A stretch of 37,014 bases of DNA from Chloroflexota bacterium (GTDB lineage: Bacteria; Chloroflexota; Dehalococcoidia; UBA2979), in the NCBI GenBank assembly GCA_016875635.1, contig VGPD01000020.1, positions 1 through 37,014 of the forward strand. The letters are read 5' to 3'. The translations under genes and the position numbers were made by a program. The notes below the pieces were generated by a model. That model did no database searches, was not told the origin of the DNA, and was given only the letters and a program-made list of their open reading frames with translations. Below are positions 35,564 to 37,014 of this stretch, piece after piece; the stretch's first letter is position 1, and each line of letters opens with the position of its first letter.

Positions 35564-35890
35564 CTACTTCTTCTTGGCGCCGGTCTTCGGGGCGGCTTCG
35601 TCCAGCTTCGCCAGGACGTCCTGGAAGCGGATGACGATGTAGTCCTCCGAATCCACAGTCACTTCCTGGCCGGTGTACTTCTGGTACAGGATGCGGTCAC
35701 CCTCAGCGAGGTCCATGGTCTCCATCTGGCCGGCTTCGTTGATTTTGCCAGGGCCAGTCGCGACCACGATGCCGTGCTGGGGGGTCTCCTTCGCGGAATC
35801 CGGGATCACGAGGCCGGAGGCGGTCACTTCCTCCGACTTCACCGGCTTGAGCACGATGTGGTCCGTCACGGGGACAACCTTCGTCGCCAA
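35564..35890 (-). CDS. groS: Co-chaperonin GroES (10 kDa)
   Basis: GroES caps the GroEL chamber. I start it at TTG 35890 (LATKVVPVTDHIVLKPVKSE, 108 residues), because AAGGAG lies 8 nt upstream and the family starts here. The longer open frame to 36040 would run across the leader and CIRCE. The mobile-loop region EEVTASGLVIPDSAKE and the C-terminal YIVIRFQDVLA are present. A short Lys-rich tail follows. A TTG start may keep its translation rate below that of groEL. Confidence 0.97.
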   Translation of the reverse strand: MATKVVPVTDHIVLKPVKSEEVTASGLVIPDSAKETPQHGIVVATGPGKINEAGQMETMDLAEGDRILYQKYTGQEVTVDSEDYIVIRFQDVLAKLDEAAPKTGAKKK

Positions 35891-35910
35891 CGCACCAACT
35901 CCTTCACCAC

Positions 35911-35946
35911 CCGGCCCCCGGATCGCGTCACGCGACCCGGTGCCGG
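35911..35946 (-). promoter_or_regulatory. Long hairpin just upstream of the groES ribosome-binding site
   Basis: A 10-bp stem (with one G-U pair on the RNA strand) and 3-nt loop, extended by a 2/1 internal loop and 5 more pairs (CCGGC/GCCGG), lies 6 nt upstream of AAGGAG. It could stabilise the mRNA 5' end or tune translation with temperature. No known thermometer family is recognised. Confidence 0.4.
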
Positions 35947-36033
35947 CCCCACCGTTGCTTCGGGTGTCCGGGGGCGCACACTCGAGGGCTACCGCAGCCC
36001 GTGAAGCGCGCACACCAGCCGATGCGGCGGATG

Positions 36034-36060
36034 TTAGCACTCCCCCTCTGGGAGTGCTAG
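36034..36060 (-). promoter_or_regulatory. CIRCE operator for HrcA upstream of groES-groEL
   Basis: TTAGCACTC - 9 nt - GAGTGCTAG, nearly the full CIRCE consensus. HrcA binding here represses groESL until heat shock. The element is about 144 nt upstream of the groES start. A TAACAT sequence at 36031-36036 overlapping its end may be the -10. hrcA is not in the window. Confidence 0.95.
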
Positions 36061-36176
36061 TTCCCTGCCCCGGGAATCCGGAGAGGCTGCTGCGCCTGGA
36101 CGCCGGGCATCAGGGTCATCCGGCATCCACACAAGATCCTCACATGGCCCACCGACCGCCCTCACCCGACGACCGG

Positions 36177-36182
36177 TATCGT
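36177..36182 (+). promoter_or_regulatory. Candidate -10 box (TATCGT) for the DUF2851 gene
   Basis: TATCGT with a ~27-nt leader that contains GGGGGA in front of the ATG at 36217. No strong -35. The 155 nt between CIRCE and the gene otherwise show nothing I can name. Confidence 0.3.
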
Positions 36183-36216
36183 CGGTCACGATCACGCCCC
36201 GAACGATGGGGGATCC

Positions 36217-37014
36217 ATGCGAGCCACCGCCCTCGCCGAACCGCCCGCCCGTTACCGTCCGCAGCCGGCGACGGTAGCGGGCGCACCAGACACCGAGACG
36301 CTGCCTGGCGAACCCGCGATCACGGCAGCGTGGCTCCTCGGGCGGGTGCCGCCCGCGGTGCTGCCATGGCCACTGCTCCGCCCGGGACGGGCCGGGAGCG
36401 GGCCGGGGCCGGACATTCGGGAGGCGATGGTCCTGCTCCCCAGCGGCGTGCCGGCCAGCGGGGACGTCGAGGTCCATCGGACCGCGACCGACTTCGCCCG
36501 TCATGGACACACCGATGACCCGCGGTACGCCGGCCTGCTTCTCCACCTCGTCTGGCGTGACGACCGCCCGCCGGCGGAGCGCGGCGGCCCGGTGCGACTG
36601 GCCGGCGGCGGCCTCGCCCCGACCGTCGCAATCGAGACGGTGATGGGCAATCCCGCCCGCCTCGAAGCCGCGATCGCCCGCGGCCCAGGCGGCCCCTCCG
36701 AACCGTGCGCCGGCAGCGCCGTCAACCGGGCGAGACGGCGGTCGCCGCCACCCTGCGCGCCGAGGGACACCGGCGGCTCGCGGAACGGGCGTGGCGCGCC
36801 CAGCACCTGGCCGCCGAGGTGGGATGGGAGGCCGCATGGCTCACGCTGCTGGATCGCGCCCTCGCCTCCTCCGCCGGACGGCGCGTCGAGGCGTCCGCGG
36901 CGCGCGTCACCGCCGCGGACGCCGTGACGATGGCGGTGAGCGGGGGAGCCGGTGACGGCGACCTCATCCGTGCCCTGGCGGACGGGGCCCGCGAGGCGGC
37001 CGGCCGCCCGGCGG
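36217..37014 (+). CDS. DUF2851-family protein, apparently frameshifted and cut by the window end
   Basis: The first ~165 codons (frame of 36217) match DUF2851: GPGPDIREAMVLLPSGVPAS, GDVEVHRTATDFARHGH and LLLHLVWRDD, a PD-(D/E)XK-nuclease-like pattern of unknown function. From about 36,705-36,745 this frame turns Arg/Pro/Ser-rich and stops at 36,927. The -1 (or +2) frame instead becomes coding-like to the window edge (for example LRAEGHRRLAERAWRAQHLA), as a continuation would. Either one base is missing by assembly or sequencing error, or the gene is broken. The C terminus is outside the window. Confidence 0.65.

Overview
This high-GC window reads as bacterial chromosome. The protein set and gene order fit Chloroflexota best, which is an inference: an unbroken str-S10-spc ribosomal superoperon, rpsF-ssb-rpsR without rplI, CIRCE-controlled groESL, DUF2851, a PF06262 metallopeptidase and short TANNNT -10 boxes that give leaderless mRNAs. 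Actinomycetota is the main alternative. I see no rRNA, tRNA, insertion sequence, prophage or CRISPR array.

Layout. Positions 1-12,480 (minus strand) carry rpsL-rpsG-fusA-tuf-rpsJ-rplC-rplD-rplW-rplB-rpsS-rplV-rpsC-rplP-rpmC-rpsQ-rplN-rplX-rplE-rpsN-rpsH-rplF-rplR and the first codons of rpsE. They are driven from a near-consensus promoter at 12,672-12,700 through a ~185-nt leader with a two-tier hairpin. Positions 12,726-15,959 (minus) hold folE, an MshA-like GT4 glycosyltransferase, a PIG-L deacetylase and an AAC(6')-like GNAT acetyltransferase. Positions 16,039-21,835 (minus) hold rpsF-ssb-rpsR, then a membrane-anchored parvulin-like protein, hom, an unknown coiled-coil protein and thrC. 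Next come a VOC protein (minus) and a DinB-family protein (plus), which are divergent.

Positions 23,217-26,085 hold valS. It is preceded by what looks like a complete valine attenuation system: a leaderless 19-codon ORF with eight valine codons (six of them GTA), a strong hairpin starting in its stop codon, and an intrinsic terminator just before valS. This is the most interesting element in the window.

Positions 26,095-28,749 (minus) hold a PF06262 metallopeptidase, a TiaS-like kinase-domain protein, an inositol-monophosphatase-family protein and a FlaR-like P-loop protein. Positions 28,921-31,709 hold two unrecognised small genes, a lipoprotein with a glycosidase-like barrel, and an amidohydrolase. 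Positions 31,840-33,740 (plus) hold an AmaP/Asp23-like membrane protein, scpB and a DUF503 gene. Positions 33,833-36,060 (minus) hold groES-groEL under a CIRCE operator. The window ends in a DUF2851 gene (plus) that appears to be frameshifted.

Most genes are core information-processing or biosynthetic genes. A recurring theme is control in short 5' leaders: rpsL, rpsF, groES and valS all have structured leaders, while six transcription units appear to start at or next to the first base of the start codon.
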